40,440 bases of DNA from Chloroflexota bacterium (GTDB lineage Bacteria; Chloroflexota; UBA11872; VXOZ01), in contig JAAXIC010000012.1 in NCBI GenBank assembly GCA_012270555.1, forward strand, positions 1 to 40,440, given 5' to 3'. The position numbers were made by a program, and so were the translations under genes. Below the pieces are notes generated by a model that made no database searches, was not told where the DNA came from, and saw only the letters and a list, made by a program, of their open reading frames with translations. Shown piece by piece: positions 7,359 through 16,830 of this stretch. Position 1 is the first letter of the stretch; every line of letters starts with the position of its first letter.

Positions 7359-8895
7359 GGCGCGGGCGAAGAGCGCTAGCAGCGCGTGGGACACGTGCCG
7401 CGGCGCACTCGCATTTTTCCTCGCGCTTGTACTTTGGTTGCGATTGGCCAGCGCCGTGGGCGCGGCATCGGGCACGCCGTGGCATACGGAGAGCGACATA
7501 CTCTCGGGAGATGTGCTCTCTGCCTGGCAGCTTTGGGAAAATGCGCTTGAACCTGAAACATGGGCACAGGAAGATCAGTCGTGGATCCCAAGCAGCTTGC
7601 CCTGGCTGATCTCCGCGCATCCGAGCAGCGCGAATACGGCGCTGGCTGCCGGTTCCATGGGACTGCACCGTACCGTAGACGGCGGTGAAACGTGGACCCA
7701 CCTGCCAGGCATCGTCGCGCCAGTCATCGCAATCGCCTATAAGTCGGGCGATTCTCAGATTGTCTTCGCCGGGACCGAACTGGACGGAAACTACCGTAGC
7801 AGAGACGGCGGGGTCTACTGGCACCGCATCAATAGCGGTTTACTCCAGGACAAACTCGGCAACGTGGCGGGCGCGGTAGCGTTAGCTGCCGACCCTCTCT
7901 TGCCGAGCACGCTCTTTGCCGCGACGACGACCGCGGGCGGGCTTTACCGCTCGCAAGACGAAGGCGCTACGTGGTCCTTGGCGAATAGTGGCTTGCCGGA
8001 GGAGTCGATACGCGGCCTTGCCATTACGGAGAGTAGTTCACCACGGCTCTACGCCGCCACGTCGAGCAGACTCTATCTGTCAAGTGATCGCGCGGCAACC
8101 TGGTCCTTGATTGGAGCGCTGCCGATTGAGACGTCCCGGAAACTGCTCGTAGAGCCTGGCGCTCCGGTGACTCTCCTGCTGGTAGCAGAGGATGCGATCT
8201 ATCGCTCGACGAACGGCGGCTTGACGTGGATCGACCTGGATTTGCCCCCTGAGATGGCGCCTATTCGCGACGCTGTGCTTGTCAGCGGCACACAGTTCAC
8301 CTACCTCTTCGTAGCTAGTGAGAACGGACCGTATTGGCAGCGGCTGACGCCTGCCACGCCGCAGTCACCTCCGCAAGTTCAGTCGGAAACAGTAATCTAC
8401 GTCGACGTAACTGGTCACACGATCCGCGAACCCTTTCTCACTTACTACGTAACGCACGGCGGCGTGGCGCGCTTTGGCTTTCCGCGCACCGATGCCATCG
8501 CCGAAGATGGCAGCACCGTGCAATACTTCCAACGGGCTCGGTTGGAAATCGTAACGGATGAGGAAGGCGAGCGCGTGGTGCAGTCGCTGCTCGGCAAGAG
8601 TCTCCATTCTGGCGAGGATCTATCTGCTGCCTCCACGCAGACGGACACTGGCTCAACGCCGGAACAGTATGCCGTAGACCAGGTGTTTGCTAGCTTCTAC
8701 GCCAGCAATAACGGGCGTGAGGCGTATGGCAGCCCAGTTGCTCCGGCGGCGGACGAGGAGCAATTGAACGGGGTTATACTGTATACGCAATACTTTGAAT
8801 TCGCCCGCCTCGAACACCATCCTGGCGCCGCAACACCTGTTCTGCTGGGGTTGATCGGCGATGAATATCTGATGCAGAGGGGTTGGTTGGAGTAA
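7306..8895 (+). CDS. Secreted Asp-box beta-propeller protein with LGFP-like tail repeats
   Basis: The predicted protein has 529 residues with a hydrophobic export segment at about 33-55 (GALAFFLALVLWLRLASAVG). Five Asp-box (BNR) motifs of the S/T-x-D-x-G-x-T-W kind follow near residues 122, 164, 215, 258 and 300, for example RTVDGGETW and RSQDEGATW; these mark a sortilin/sialidase-like propeller. Two C-terminal repeats, FLTYYVTHGGVARFGFPRTD with VQYFQRARLEI, and SFYASNNGREAYGSP with TQYFEFARLEH, resemble LGFP-like tails common in Chloroflexi surface proteins. No catalytic residues of sialidases were identified. The start is uncertain: GTG at 7306 overlaps the LysM gene, and TTG at 7321 is also possible. 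The gene ends five bases before pyruvate kinase. Confidence 0.75.
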   Translation: MTRSRLGNDCVSYRKSNEARAKSASSAWDTCRGALAFFLALVLWLRLASAVGAASGTPWHTESDILSGDVLSAWQLWENALEPETWAQEDQSWIPSSLPWLISAHPSSANTALAAGSMGLHRTVDGGETWTHLPGIVAPVIAIAYKSGDSQIVFAGTELDGNYRSRDGGVYWHRINSGLLQDKLGNVAGAVALAADPLLPSTLFAATTTAGGLYRSQDEGATWSLANSGLPEESIRGLAITESSSPRLYAATSSRLYLSSDRAATWSLIGALPIETSRKLLVEPGAPVTLLLVAEDAIYRSTNGGLTWIDLDLPPEMAPIRDAVLVSGTQFTYLFVASENGPYWQRLTPATPQSPPQVQSETVIYVDVTGHTIREPFLTYYVTHGGVARFGFPRTDAIAEDGSTVQYFQRARLEIVTDEEGERVVQSLLGKSLHSGEDLSAASTQTDTGSTPEQYAVDQVFASFYASNNGREAYGSPVAPAADEEQLNGVILYTQYFEFARLEHHPGAATPVLLGLIGDEYLMQRGWLE

Positions 8896-8900
8896 CGCCA

Positions 8901-10397
8901 ATGCGCCGCACTCGGATAGTTGCCACCATTGGCCCCGCGTCGGCGAAAGAGGATACGCTCCGGGCCATGCTGCGTGCCGGTTTAGACGTGGCACGCATCA
9001 ACTTTTCCCATGGCACCCACGAGACGCAGGCGCGGGCCATCGGTCTCTTGCGCGAGTTGTCGTCTGCGGAAGGGGCCACCCTTCCCATCATTGCCGACCT
9101 GCAAGGCCCAAAAGTGCGCGTTGGCTCTATTGCCGATGAGCCACTGCGCCTCGTCCCGGGCGGCCAGCTTCTCCTTGTTCTTGATGACGACGCTGCCGCT
9201 GAAACTGCGGACGAACGACTCTACGCCTACGCCAAATCGATAGATCCCGAGGCGCCCAGTGTAGACGTGGCGCCCGTGCGGTTCGCCGCGCTTGCCGCCG
9301 AGACACGGCCGGGTGACACGATTCTCCTCGATGACGGACTGATTGCGGTCGAGGTAATCGCGACACGCGTCGAATCCGGGCAAGCTGCCGTCGTCACGCG
9401 GGTGGTGCGCGGCGGTGAGCTTGTGAGCGGCAAAGCCGTTGTCGTGCGCGGCCGGAGTCTCAATCTGCCCAGCCTGACCGCGAAGGATTGGGAGGACGTG
9501 CGCTTTGCCGTGGAGCAAGAAGTGGACTGGGTGGCGCTTTCCTACGTCCGCTCGGCCACCGACGTCGAGATACTGCGCCAACTGATGCTAAATTACGGTG
9601 CAAAGATACCAATCATCGCCAAGATCGAGACCCAGGAGGCAATTGCGCATTTCGATGAAATCCTCGAGGCTGCGGACGGCATCATGGTGGCGCGGGGCGA
9701 CCTGGGGGTGCAGGTGCCGCCGGAAGAAGTGCCCTTGCACCAGAAGGCGATCATTCAAAAAACGCGCACAAGGGGAAAACCCGTAATCACGGCAACCCAG
9801 ATGCTTGAGTCCATGATGCAGCACCCGGTGCCGACGCGCGCGGAAGCCAGCGACGTGGCGAATGCCATCTTAGACGGCAGTGACGCCGTGATGCTCTCCG
9901 GCGAGACCGCCGTCGGTCCGTATCCGCTTGAAGCCGTAGCGGTCATGGCGCGCATTGCGACCAGCGTCGACCCGCACGTGGAGAGCTTCACCGCAATTGA
10001 CGATGCGAGCGATGCTACCGACGCCATCGCGGCGGCGACACATCGCATTGCGCATAAGTTGAACGCTACCGCCATCTTTGCCCTTACGCAATCGGGGTAT
10101 ACGGCGCGTATGCTGGCCCGCTTGCGTCCCCACGTGCAACTGCTCGCGGTGACGCCGGACAAGACGATTTGGCGTCAACTCGCCCTGAGCTGGGGCACGG
10201 AGCCGCTGCTGGCAACCGTAGAAACGGATACCGATATGGCGATGCGGGAGGCAGTAGAGTTGGCAAAAGAGGTGGGTCACGTGAAGGAGGGCGATACGGT
10301 CGTCTTCACGGCCGGCATGCCGTTCGGCGTCGGCGGCACGACGAATCTCATCCGCATCCATGAAATCGGCAAGCCGCTCAGCCTCAAGGGGGACTAG
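8901..10397 (+). CDS. pyk: Pyruvate kinase
   Basis: The 498-residue enzyme transfers phosphate from phosphoenolpyruvate to ADP, the last step of glycolysis. Signature segments are RRTRIVATIGPAS at the start, VARINFSHG (residues 28-36), IADLQGPKVRVG, the active-site stretch IPIIAKIETQEAI with its catalytic Lys, EAADGIMVARGDLGVQVP, and ITATQMLESMMQHPVPTRAE. A regulatory C-terminal domain is present; the extra PEP-utiliser domain seen in some bacterial pyruvate kinases is absent. The start at 8901 is chosen because the family begins MRRTRIV and GGAG lies about eight bases upstream; the frame is open from 8883. It follows the propeller gene after five bases, so it is probably in the same transcript. 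Confidence 0.97.
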   Translation: MRRTRIVATIGPASAKEDTLRAMLRAGLDVARINFSHGTHETQARAIGLLRELSSAEGATLPIIADLQGPKVRVGSIADEPLRLVPGGQLLLVLDDDAAAETADERLYAYAKSIDPEAPSVDVAPVRFAALAAETRPGDTILLDDGLIAVEVIATRVESGQAAVVTRVVRGGELVSGKAVVVRGRSLNLPSLTAKDWEDVRFAVEQEVDWVALSYVRSATDVEILRQLMLNYGAKIPIIAKIETQEAIAHFDEILEAADGIMVARGDLGVQVPPEEVPLHQKAIIQKTRTRGKPVITATQMLESMMQHPVPTRAEASDVANAILDGSDAVMLSGETAVGPYPLEAVAVMARIATSVDPHVESFTAIDDASDATDAIAAATHRIAHKLNATAIFALTQSGYTARMLARLRPHVQLLAVTPDKTIWRQLALSWGTEPLLATVETDTDMAMREAVELAKEVGHVKEGDTVVFTAGMPFGVGGTTNLIRIHEIGKPLSLKGD

Positions 10398-10538
10398 CGC
10401 GGCGCACATTGGCGCGCATGGCCTTGACCGCGGCTCGGCGCGAAGCACACTCCCGAAGTGGAATTGCCGGTACCGTGTTAGCTGCGGCACCGCGGACTCA
10501 CATATGCCCGAATCCCAAGCGCACACTTTGAGGTAAAC

Positions 10539-12284
10539 ATGCACCCTGGCACACAGCCCCTTGGCATCTATCTGCACGAAGGCGGCTATCACCCTCGCAG
10601 CGCGTACATCCTGGAGATCTTAGCCCACGCGGGCATTCCGTTTGCGCGCGTGGATGCCGCCACCCTGCCGGAGGCGCTAGCGACACTGAAGGTGCTCATC
10701 CTGCCGCACCACGAGGTCACGACACCGGAAATGGGCCGGCTCTATGGCTTTGTAACGTCCGGCGGCGCTCTGATCGGGCTGGGCGGTACGAGCGGGCTGG
10801 ATGATCTCTTCGGCGTGCGCACGCAGACCGGCACGCACGAAGCCTTCCTCCACGTGACGCAGTCAGACCATCCAGTGGTGCGTGATCTTCACTCTTCATT
10901 GCACGTCTGGGACGCGGCGACGGCGCGGGCGGCCGGGGCGGGTGTGCTCGCTAACCTTTGTGACAGAGATGGAAAACGCATCGGCATAGGCGTGAGCGAA
11001 TACCGCCTCCAACGAGGCCTTAGCATCTTCTGCGCGGCGGACTTGCCCTGGTGCATCCTGCACATGCTGCAGGGTAAAACGGTGCGCCAAGACGGCGTAC
11101 CGGCGCCGGACGGCACAGCCCAAACCGATGACGGCATTCTCAAGTGTGACGACGGCATCGTGCTGGACTGGGAAAGGGACCGCACCACCGACACGGAGAC
11201 GCCGTACTTCTTGGAGGCGGTTGGCGATGAACTTCGCGCCATACTCTTGCGCAGCATCTTTCTTGGGGCGCAAAATACAGATACCGCGCTTCCCATGCTC
11301 TGGTACTGGCCCGCCCAATTGGAGGCCGTAGCGCATCTCTCGCACGATTCCGACAACAACGTCCTCGACCGCGCGTTTCAGCTCCTGGAGAACACGCGCG
11401 CCCTCGGCGTGCACTCCACGTGGTGCATACAGTACCCGGGCTACACGCCTGAACTCTACGCGGCGGTGAAGGAATATGGCAGCGAAGTATGCCTCCACTT
11501 TGACGCCCTGTCGGGCAAGGAGCCTAACCGCTGGGACTACGGCGATTTGGTCTTTCAGTGGGAATTCCTGCGGCGTGAGACCGGGCTCGACACTATCACG
11601 AGCAATAAGAATCACTACACGCGCTGGGAGGGATTCTTAGAATTCTTTGGGTGGTTGGAGAAGGTAGGCATTGCGCACGATCAGTCGAAGGGTCCTTCCA
11701 AACACGGCAATACCGGCCATCTCTACGGCAGCACGCATCCCTGGTTTCCGATGGAGCCGGATTCCGGTCGTTGCTACGACGTGCTGGAGGTCAACTTCCT
11801 GACGCAGGATATGGTGAATCCGGCAGGCCACCCCGATGCCCCCGTGGACAAGTACGCGCCGTACGCCATCGCCGAACCGCTCGTGGACCGGGTGAGAAAA
11901 CACTACGGCGTTGCTCACTACCTTTTCCACCCCCACCACTGCCTGCAGCCCGGCGTGCCTGCGGCGATGGCGGACGTTGTCGCATACGCGCGGCAACAGG
12001 GTTTGCCGTGGTGGACCGCGCGGGAGATCAATGCGTGGGAGCGCAGCCGCCGCGAGTTGGCGTTTGGCGACGTGGGCAGTGCCGGAACTTCAATCCACGT
12101 TGGTGCGCCCCTTGAGGATGCGACGCTCCTCGTGCTGAACGCCCGCGACCAAGGGCGGCAGTTTCACTTCGATGGCAAGCCCGCGTATGCACGCAGTGTT
12201 GATCGCTACGGCTTCCGTTTTCACGCGGTCACGCAGACCCTCGCTGCCGGTGAGCATTCCATCCGCTGGAATGAGGCTATCTAA
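10539..12284 (+). CDS. Two-domain protein: GATase-like N-terminus and polysaccharide-deacetylase-like C-terminus
   Basis: The predicted protein has 581 residues. Residues 1-180 look like a class I glutamine-amidotransferase-like or trehalose-utilisation fold: LKVLILPHHEVTTPEMGRLYGF followed by VTSGGALIGLGG, without a clear catalytic Cys in the usual elbow. From about residue 255 the protein resembles a NodB-type carbohydrate esterase barrel: AHLSHDSDNN (residues 265-274) matches the metal-binding HDxD strand, followed by GVHSTWCIQYPGY, EVCLHFDALSG and, near 470, AHYLFHPHHC with several His. A small beta-rich domain closes the protein. It is probably cytoplasmic, as no signal peptide is seen. 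GAGG lies five bases before the ATG. Substrate and activity are unknown. It stands alone between pyruvate kinase and rpiB. Confidence 0.6.
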   Translation: MHPGTQPLGIYLHEGGYHPRSAYILEILAHAGIPFARVDAATLPEALATLKVLILPHHEVTTPEMGRLYGFVTSGGALIGLGGTSGLDDLFGVRTQTGTHEAFLHVTQSDHPVVRDLHSSLHVWDAATARAAGAGVLANLCDRDGKRIGIGVSEYRLQRGLSIFCAADLPWCILHMLQGKTVRQDGVPAPDGTAQTDDGILKCDDGIVLDWERDRTTDTETPYFLEAVGDELRAILLRSIFLGAQNTDTALPMLWYWPAQLEAVAHLSHDSDNNVLDRAFQLLENTRALGVHSTWCIQYPGYTPELYAAVKEYGSEVCLHFDALSGKEPNRWDYGDLVFQWEFLRRETGLDTITSNKNHYTRWEGFLEFFGWLEKVGIAHDQSKGPSKHGNTGHLYGSTHPWFPMEPDSGRCYDVLEVNFLTQDMVNPAGHPDAPVDKYAPYAIAEPLVDRVRKHYGVAHYLFHPHHCLQPGVPAAMADVVAYARQQGLPWWTAREINAWERSRRELAFGDVGSAGTSIHVGAPLEDATLLVLNARDQGRQFHFDGKPAYARSVDRYGFRFHAVTQTLAAGEHSIRWNEAI

Positions 12285-12405
12285 CCTCTACTAGACCGTT
12301 CACATTCCCTAGCGATTGCAACGCGTTTGGCGCAACTGTCCCTTATCTTGAGAAGGCCTAGCATCACTCCTGTCAAATCCGGTAGGATTAAGCGGGAGTG
12401 AGAAG

Positions 12406-12888
12406 ATGCGTGTTGTTATTGGCGCCGACCACAACGGATTCGAGTGCAAGGACATGGTGCGGCAGTGGCTGGAGGCTGCCGGTCACGCCGTGATCGATGT
12501 TGGGCCGCATGAACTCGATCCCAGCGATGATTACCCGGATTTCGCCCGCCTTGTAGGTGAGACGCTGCAGCGGGGTGAGGCAGATCGGGGCATCCTGCTC
12601 TGTGGCAGCGGCGTGGGCGCGAGCATTGCCGCCAACAAAATGCGCGGCATTCGCGCGGGCCTCTGCCACGACGCCTATTCCGCTCATCAAGCAGTCGAAC
12701 ACGATAATGTGAACGTGCTGTGCCTCGGACCACGGGTGGTAGGTCCGGCGCTGATGGAGGAACTAGTGACGGCGTTCTTGGCAGCCACGTTTACGGGTGA
12801 GGAGCGGCACGCGCGCCGCCTTGCCAAGGTGACGGCATTGGAGCAGGCGGAACGGGACGCCGGTCTGGGGCAGGCGGATGCCAGGTGA
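12406..12888 (+). CDS. rpiB: Ribose-5-phosphate isomerase B (RpiB/LacAB family)
   Basis: The 160-residue protein interconverts ribose 5-phosphate and ribulose 5-phosphate in the non-oxidative pentose phosphate route. It has the family opening VVIGADHNGFECK with the phosphate- and ring-binding Asp8 and His9, the catalytic Cys66 in ILLCGSGVGASIAANK, and the HDAYSA and HDNVNVLCLG segments. The length is usual with a short acidic tail. A GGGAGTGAGAAG leader precedes the ATG. Some relatives act on allose or galactose phosphates, but the neighbouring transaldolase, isomerase and G6PD genes favour the ribose role. Confidence 0.93.
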   Translation: MRVVIGADHNGFECKDMVRQWLEAAGHAVIDVGPHELDPSDDYPDFARLVGETLQRGEADRGILLCGSGVGASIAANKMRGIRAGLCHDAYSAHQAVEHDNVNVLCLGPRVVGPALMEELVTAFLAATFTGEERHARRLAKVTALEQAERDAGLGQADAR

Positions 12889-12982
12889 CCGAGCCTGCTT
12901 TTGTGAGATGCCCTTTGCACTGCCGCTAGAAGCTTCAAGCGCACTTGACTCTATGTGGCGTGCCCAGAAGAGGCGCCGATCT

Positions 12983-13789
12983 ATGAACACCGTGCATGAA
13001 CTCAATCGTCGTCACTGGGACGAAACCGCTGAAGGGTGGGAGAGACTTCGCGATGAAGACGGCTTGTGGCGACGTTGCTCCAACGAACCGGAACTTGGCT
13101 TTGCAGGCGGCGCACTGCGACTGATTCGCGAACTGGCCGACGACGTGTCGGACAAGGACGTGTGTGTCGTTGGCAGCGGCGATAACTACGCAGCGTTTGC
13201 TCTTGCCGGCATGGGAGCAAACGTTACATCGATAGATATTTCTGCGCAGCAGCTCGCGGTAGCCTCGAAACGAGCAAAGCAACTGGGATTGGCCATTACC
13301 TTTGCGCAAGCTGATGCTGCCAACTTAAGGCCGGTAGGAGATGCACAGTTCGACCTAGTCTGTTCCACCAATGGCTTCTTTACCTGGATCTCCGATTTGC
13401 ATGCGGTCTTCAGTGAGATCTTTCGTATCCTGCGTCCAGGGGGATACTATATCTGCTATGACATACATCCGTTCCAGCGGCCTTGGAAAGATCAGATCAG
13501 ACCGATTGAGGTTGAGAAACCCTACTGGCAAACTGGTCCCTTTCGGGATGCAAAGGATGGCGCATTCAATTTCAACTGGACTCTTGCGGACATCCTCAAC
13601 CCCCTGGCAGCCGCGGGTTTCAGCTTGCGGCGTATCTTGGAGAGTCCTGCCGAAGATTCAAGGTTCTGGCAGGGTTACTCATACCTGCCGGGGACCGACG
13701 AAAGCTTGCTTGATTGGAGTGAGAATCCTCGGTCTGCCCTACCGGTTTGGCTTACAATGGCTTTAGAGAAGCCAGCGCGACGATATTAG
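12983..13789 (+). CDS. Class I SAM-dependent methyltransferase
   Basis: The predicted protein has 268 residues. It opens MNTVHELNRRHWDETAEGWE, a common start for small-molecule methyltransferases. Motif I is VCVVGSGDNYAAFALAGMG with the acidic motif II end TSIDIS; motif IV is FDLVCSTNG, and FRILRPGGYYICYDIHPF is the post-motif strand. The substrate cannot be predicted; the HPF after the last strand resembles the group of uncharacterised enzymes often annotated as ubiquinone or UbiE-type methyltransferases. The frame is open upstream to 12878, overlapping rpiB, but the family start and a GAGG about nine bases upstream favour 12983. Confidence 0.85.
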   Translation: MNTVHELNRRHWDETAEGWERLRDEDGLWRRCSNEPELGFAGGALRLIRELADDVSDKDVCVVGSGDNYAAFALAGMGANVTSIDISAQQLAVASKRAKQLGLAITFAQADAANLRPVGDAQFDLVCSTNGFFTWISDLHAVFSEIFRILRPGGYYICYDIHPFQRPWKDQIRPIEVEKPYWQTGPFRDAKDGAFNFNWTLADILNPLAAAGFSLRRILESPAEDSRFWQGYSYLPGTDESLLDWSENPRSALPVWLTMALEKPARRY

Positions 13790-13952
13790 AGACTCGCGCA
13801 CAATTCGTTGGTGCTTTGTGTAAGTCTTACCCTCGCCAAATTGGCGCGTAGTTCGGGCACGACGGGGGCACCGCCTATGCGGTTGTAAAGAAGGCAAAGA
13901 GTACCTGTGTAAGAATGTGAATAAGAGAGGTTATCGCAGACCGTGTGTTTAC

Positions 13953-13960
13953 AAGGAGGT
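13953..13960 (+). promoter_or_regulatory. Strong ribosome binding site deciding a GTG start for tal
   Basis: AAGGAGGT ends four bases before GTG at 13965. It shows that transaldolase starts there and not at the in-frame ATG at 13917. Confidence 0.8.
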
Positions 13961-13964
13961 AACA

Positions 13965-15092
13965 GTGACGGATAAGAACAGGCTCGTACAACTGCAGGAC
14001 TACGACCAGAGCGTGTGGCTGGATAGCATCAGCCGCGGCCTCATTCAGTCCGGCGAACTTCAGTCGCTGGTGGATAACGACGGGCTGCGCGGCATGACGT
14101 CGAACCCCGCCATCTTCGAGAAGGCCATTAGCGGCAGCGACGACTACCGCGACCAGTTGCGCGCGCTCCACGCTGCAGGCAAGAGCACGACAGAAATCTA
14201 TGAGGAAGTTGCAGTCACAGACATTCAATCGGCCTGCGACGTGCTGCGGCCGGAGTACGACGCTAGTGACGGCGAGCACGGCTTGGTCAGTCTTGAGGTA
14301 TCGCCGGAACTCGCTTTCGATACGCAGGGCACAATCGCCGAGGTGCGCCGCCTCTGGCAGCAGGTGGGCCGCCCGAACCTGATGATCAAGATTCCGGCCA
14401 CCGACGAGGGCATACCCGCGGTGCAGCAGATGCTCGCCGAGGGCTACAACGTCAATATCACGCTGATGTTCTCGTTGACCGATTACGATAACGTGGCCGA
14501 AGCCTATATTTCCGCGCTGGAAGCACGCGCGGCGGCGGGTGAGCCGGTCAACCGCATCGCTTCCGTGGCCAGCTTCTTCGTGAGCCGCATCGATACGCTC
14601 GCCGACGAATTGCTTGAGGCGCGGGTCCAAGCAGGCGAGACACGAGCGCAAGAGCTCGTGGGCCAAGTGGCGATTGCCAATGCAAAGATCGCCTATCAAC
14701 ACTTCCTGGGCTTCTTCAAGTCGGAGCGTTTCGCCAAGCTGGAGGCACATGGCGCGCGCGTGCAGCGCGTACTCTGGGCGAGCACCAGCACGAAGAATCC
14801 GGACTACTCCGACGTGATGTACGTGGACAATCTCATCGGCCCGCATACGGTGAATACGCTGCCTGATGACACCATGGACGCGTTTCGCGATCACGGCACC
14901 CTCGCCCAGACCGTTGATACAGGTGTGGCGGAGGCCCAGGCCGTACTGGATGCACTGGAGGCTGTTGGCGTGGACTACGCTGCCATGACCCGGCAACTCC
15001 AGCAGGAAGGTGTGGATAAGTTCGTGCAGCCCTACCAAGACCTGCTCGCGCGCATTGAGCAAGTGTGCGCCGAGCTTGTCGCTGCTTCGTAG
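13965..15092 (+). CDS. tal: Transaldolase
   Basis: The 375-residue enzyme moves a three-carbon unit between sugar phosphates in the pentose phosphate route. Family marks are YDQSVWLDSISRGLIQSGEL, GMTSNPAIFEKAI, and LMIKIPATDEGIPA with the Schiff-base Lys, then GYNVNITLMFSLTDY and VASFFVSRID. This is the longer Tal form that in many bacteria is fused to phosphoglucose isomerase. Here it is a separate protein: its TAG stop is followed after two bases by the ATG of pgi in another frame. The two are almost certainly cotranscribed and perhaps translationally coupled. Confidence 0.95.
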   Translation: MTDKNRLVQLQDYDQSVWLDSISRGLIQSGELQSLVDNDGLRGMTSNPAIFEKAISGSDDYRDQLRALHAAGKSTTEIYEEVAVTDIQSACDVLRPEYDASDGEHGLVSLEVSPELAFDTQGTIAEVRRLWQQVGRPNLMIKIPATDEGIPAVQQMLAEGYNVNITLMFSLTDYDNVAEAYISALEARAAAGEPVNRIASVASFFVSRIDTLADELLEARVQAGETRAQELVGQVAIANAKIAYQHFLGFFKSERFAKLEAHGARVQRVLWASTSTKNPDYSDVMYVDNLIGPHTVNTLPDDTMDAFRDHGTLAQTVDTGVAEAQAVLDALEAVGVDYAAMTRQLQQEGVDKFVQPYQDLLARIEQVCAELVAAS

Positions 15093-15094
15093 CG

Positions 15095-16783
15095 ATGCCG
15101 GGAGACCAAAACAGCGCAGAGACCGAAGTTGTTGGCACGTTGGATAGGCTTGCTCGGGCTGACTCCGGTAGGCGTCTGTGGCAGAAGGACGCCGGTCTCT
15201 GGTCTGACGATCCGCAGGTTCAGTCGGCCATTCGCAACCGGCTTGGCTGGCTGAACGTCGTCGCCGACATGCAGCGGTCCGGTGTAGGCGAGATCAACGC
15301 GCTCGCGACCGCGGTACGCGCTGAGGGTTTCACGGATGCCGTCGTGCTCGGCATGGGCGGCAGCAGTCTGTGTCCCGACGTCTGCCGCGCCACCTTTGGC
15401 ACCGCCCCTGGCTGGCTGCGGCTACACGTGCTCGATAGCACCCACCCACGCGCCGTGCAGGCTGTGGAAGAAGCCATTGACGTGGAGCGGACTCTCTTTG
15501 TGGTCTCGAGCAAGTCCGGCACCACCGGAGAGTCAAGCGCCTTCTTTCAGTACTTCTGGGACCAGGTCGCGCAGACAGGAGTAGCGTCGCCCGGCGCGAA
15601 CTTCATTGCCATCACCGACCCGAAAACTCCCTTGGATAGAGAGGCCGCTGCGCGCGGCTTTCGCCATGTCTTTCGCAATCCAGCCGACATTGGCGGCCGC
15701 TACTCGGCGCTCTCGTTCTTTGGTCTGGTGCCGATGGCTCTCATCGGCATGGACGTGTCTGACTTTCTGGCGCGCGCGGCGGCGATGGCGCGGCATTGCG
15801 GGTCTGAGGTAGCCGCTACCGCCAATCCCGGCAGCGTATTAGGAGCGCAACTTGCGTCCTATGCGCAGCAAGGACGCGACAAGCTCACGCTCGTGTGCGC
15901 TCCGGAAATTGCCACACTGGGTTGGTGGCTAGAGCAGCTAGTCGCCGAGAGCCTCGGCAAGCAGGGCATTGGCATCATTCCGATTGAAGGCGAGGAGCTT
16001 GGGACGCCGGAGGTCTATGGCAATGATCGCGTGTTCGTTCACATTGCACTAACTGACACAGAGGGAGGCGAGGACGAACAGCGCCTCCAGGCATTGAGCG
16101 AGGCCGGGCAGCCGGTAATACGCCTGGAACTAGCCGATCCGCTGGACTTGGGACAGGAATTCTTCCGCTGGGAGGTGGCAACCGCGGTCGCGGGACATCT
16201 CTTAGGCGTCAACCCCTTCGACGAGCCAAACGTTCAGGAGAGCAAGGACAACACCGCCGCGCTCTTAGAATCGTACCCGAAGAATGGCGCTCTACCTGAT
16301 GAGGAGCCGGCTGTGACTGCGGGCGCTCTTTCTCTCTATGGCGATGGCAGGAAGCAGACCGTTAGCGAAGCGTTGCGCGATTTTCTCGGCCACGTTGCGC
16401 CGGGCGATTACGTTGCGCTCATGGCGTACTTGCCGCAGGAAGACGAAGTGCAGAGCCGCCTAAATGCTATACGCCACGCCATCCGCGCCGCCACGCAAGC
16501 CGCAACCACGGTGGGCTACGGCCCCCGCTTTCTCCACTCCACAGGACAACTGCACAAGGGTGGGCCAAACACCGCCGTGTGCCTGCAACTTACGGCTGAT
16601 ATTGACGGAGATGTGCCGATACCGGGAGCGCCATATTCGCTTGGCACGTTCATCCAGGCGCAAGCGCTTGGGGACATGCGTTCCTTGCAGCGCCACGGCA
16701 GACGCGTGCTGCGGGTTCATCTGGGGCCGGATTACATGGGCGGTCTCGCGACACTAGAGCAGGCGCTCGCGGAGTTGTGTTGA
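15095..16783 (+). CDS. pgi: Glucose-6-phosphate isomerase (Tal-linked type)
   Basis: The 562-residue enzyme converts glucose 6-phosphate and fructose 6-phosphate. It shows the sugar-isomerase fold: VVLGMGGSSLCPDVCRATFG, then FVVSSKSGTTGESSAFFQYFW, the phosphate-binding loop, and the C-terminal GPRFLHSTGQLHKGGPNT, which is a mark of the isomerase half of fused Tal-Pgi proteins. The ATG at 15095 is taken as start; a GTG at 15065 inside tal is also open but gives a leader without similarity. No strong ribosome binding site is visible, consistent with coupling to tal termination two bases upstream. Together with zwf downstream this forms a sugar-phosphate operon. Confidence 0.93.
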   Translation: MPGDQNSAETEVVGTLDRLARADSGRRLWQKDAGLWSDDPQVQSAIRNRLGWLNVVADMQRSGVGEINALATAVRAEGFTDAVVLGMGGSSLCPDVCRATFGTAPGWLRLHVLDSTHPRAVQAVEEAIDVERTLFVVSSKSGTTGESSAFFQYFWDQVAQTGVASPGANFIAITDPKTPLDREAAARGFRHVFRNPADIGGRYSALSFFGLVPMALIGMDVSDFLARAAAMARHCGSEVAATANPGSVLGAQLASYAQQGRDKLTLVCAPEIATLGWWLEQLVAESLGKQGIGIIPIEGEELGTPEVYGNDRVFVHIALTDTEGGEDEQRLQALSEAGQPVIRLELADPLDLGQEFFRWEVATAVAGHLLGVNPFDEPNVQESKDNTAALLESYPKNGALPDEEPAVTAGALSLYGDGRKQTVSEALRDFLGHVAPGDYVALMAYLPQEDEVQSRLNAIRHAIRAATQAATTVGYGPRFLHSTGQLHKGGPNTAVCLQLTADIDGDVPIPGAPYSLGTFIQAQALGDMRSLQRHGRRVLRVHLGPDYMGGLATLEQALAELC

Positions 16784-16830
16784 CTGTCCAAGAGCGAGCG
16801 TTAACTGCGAGGGTTGCTGAACAATCTTCC

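Noticed and set aside
13875-15062. A 395-codon open frame opposite tal
   Set aside because: It runs along the transaldolase gene, which has clear motifs and a strong ribosome binding site on the other strand.
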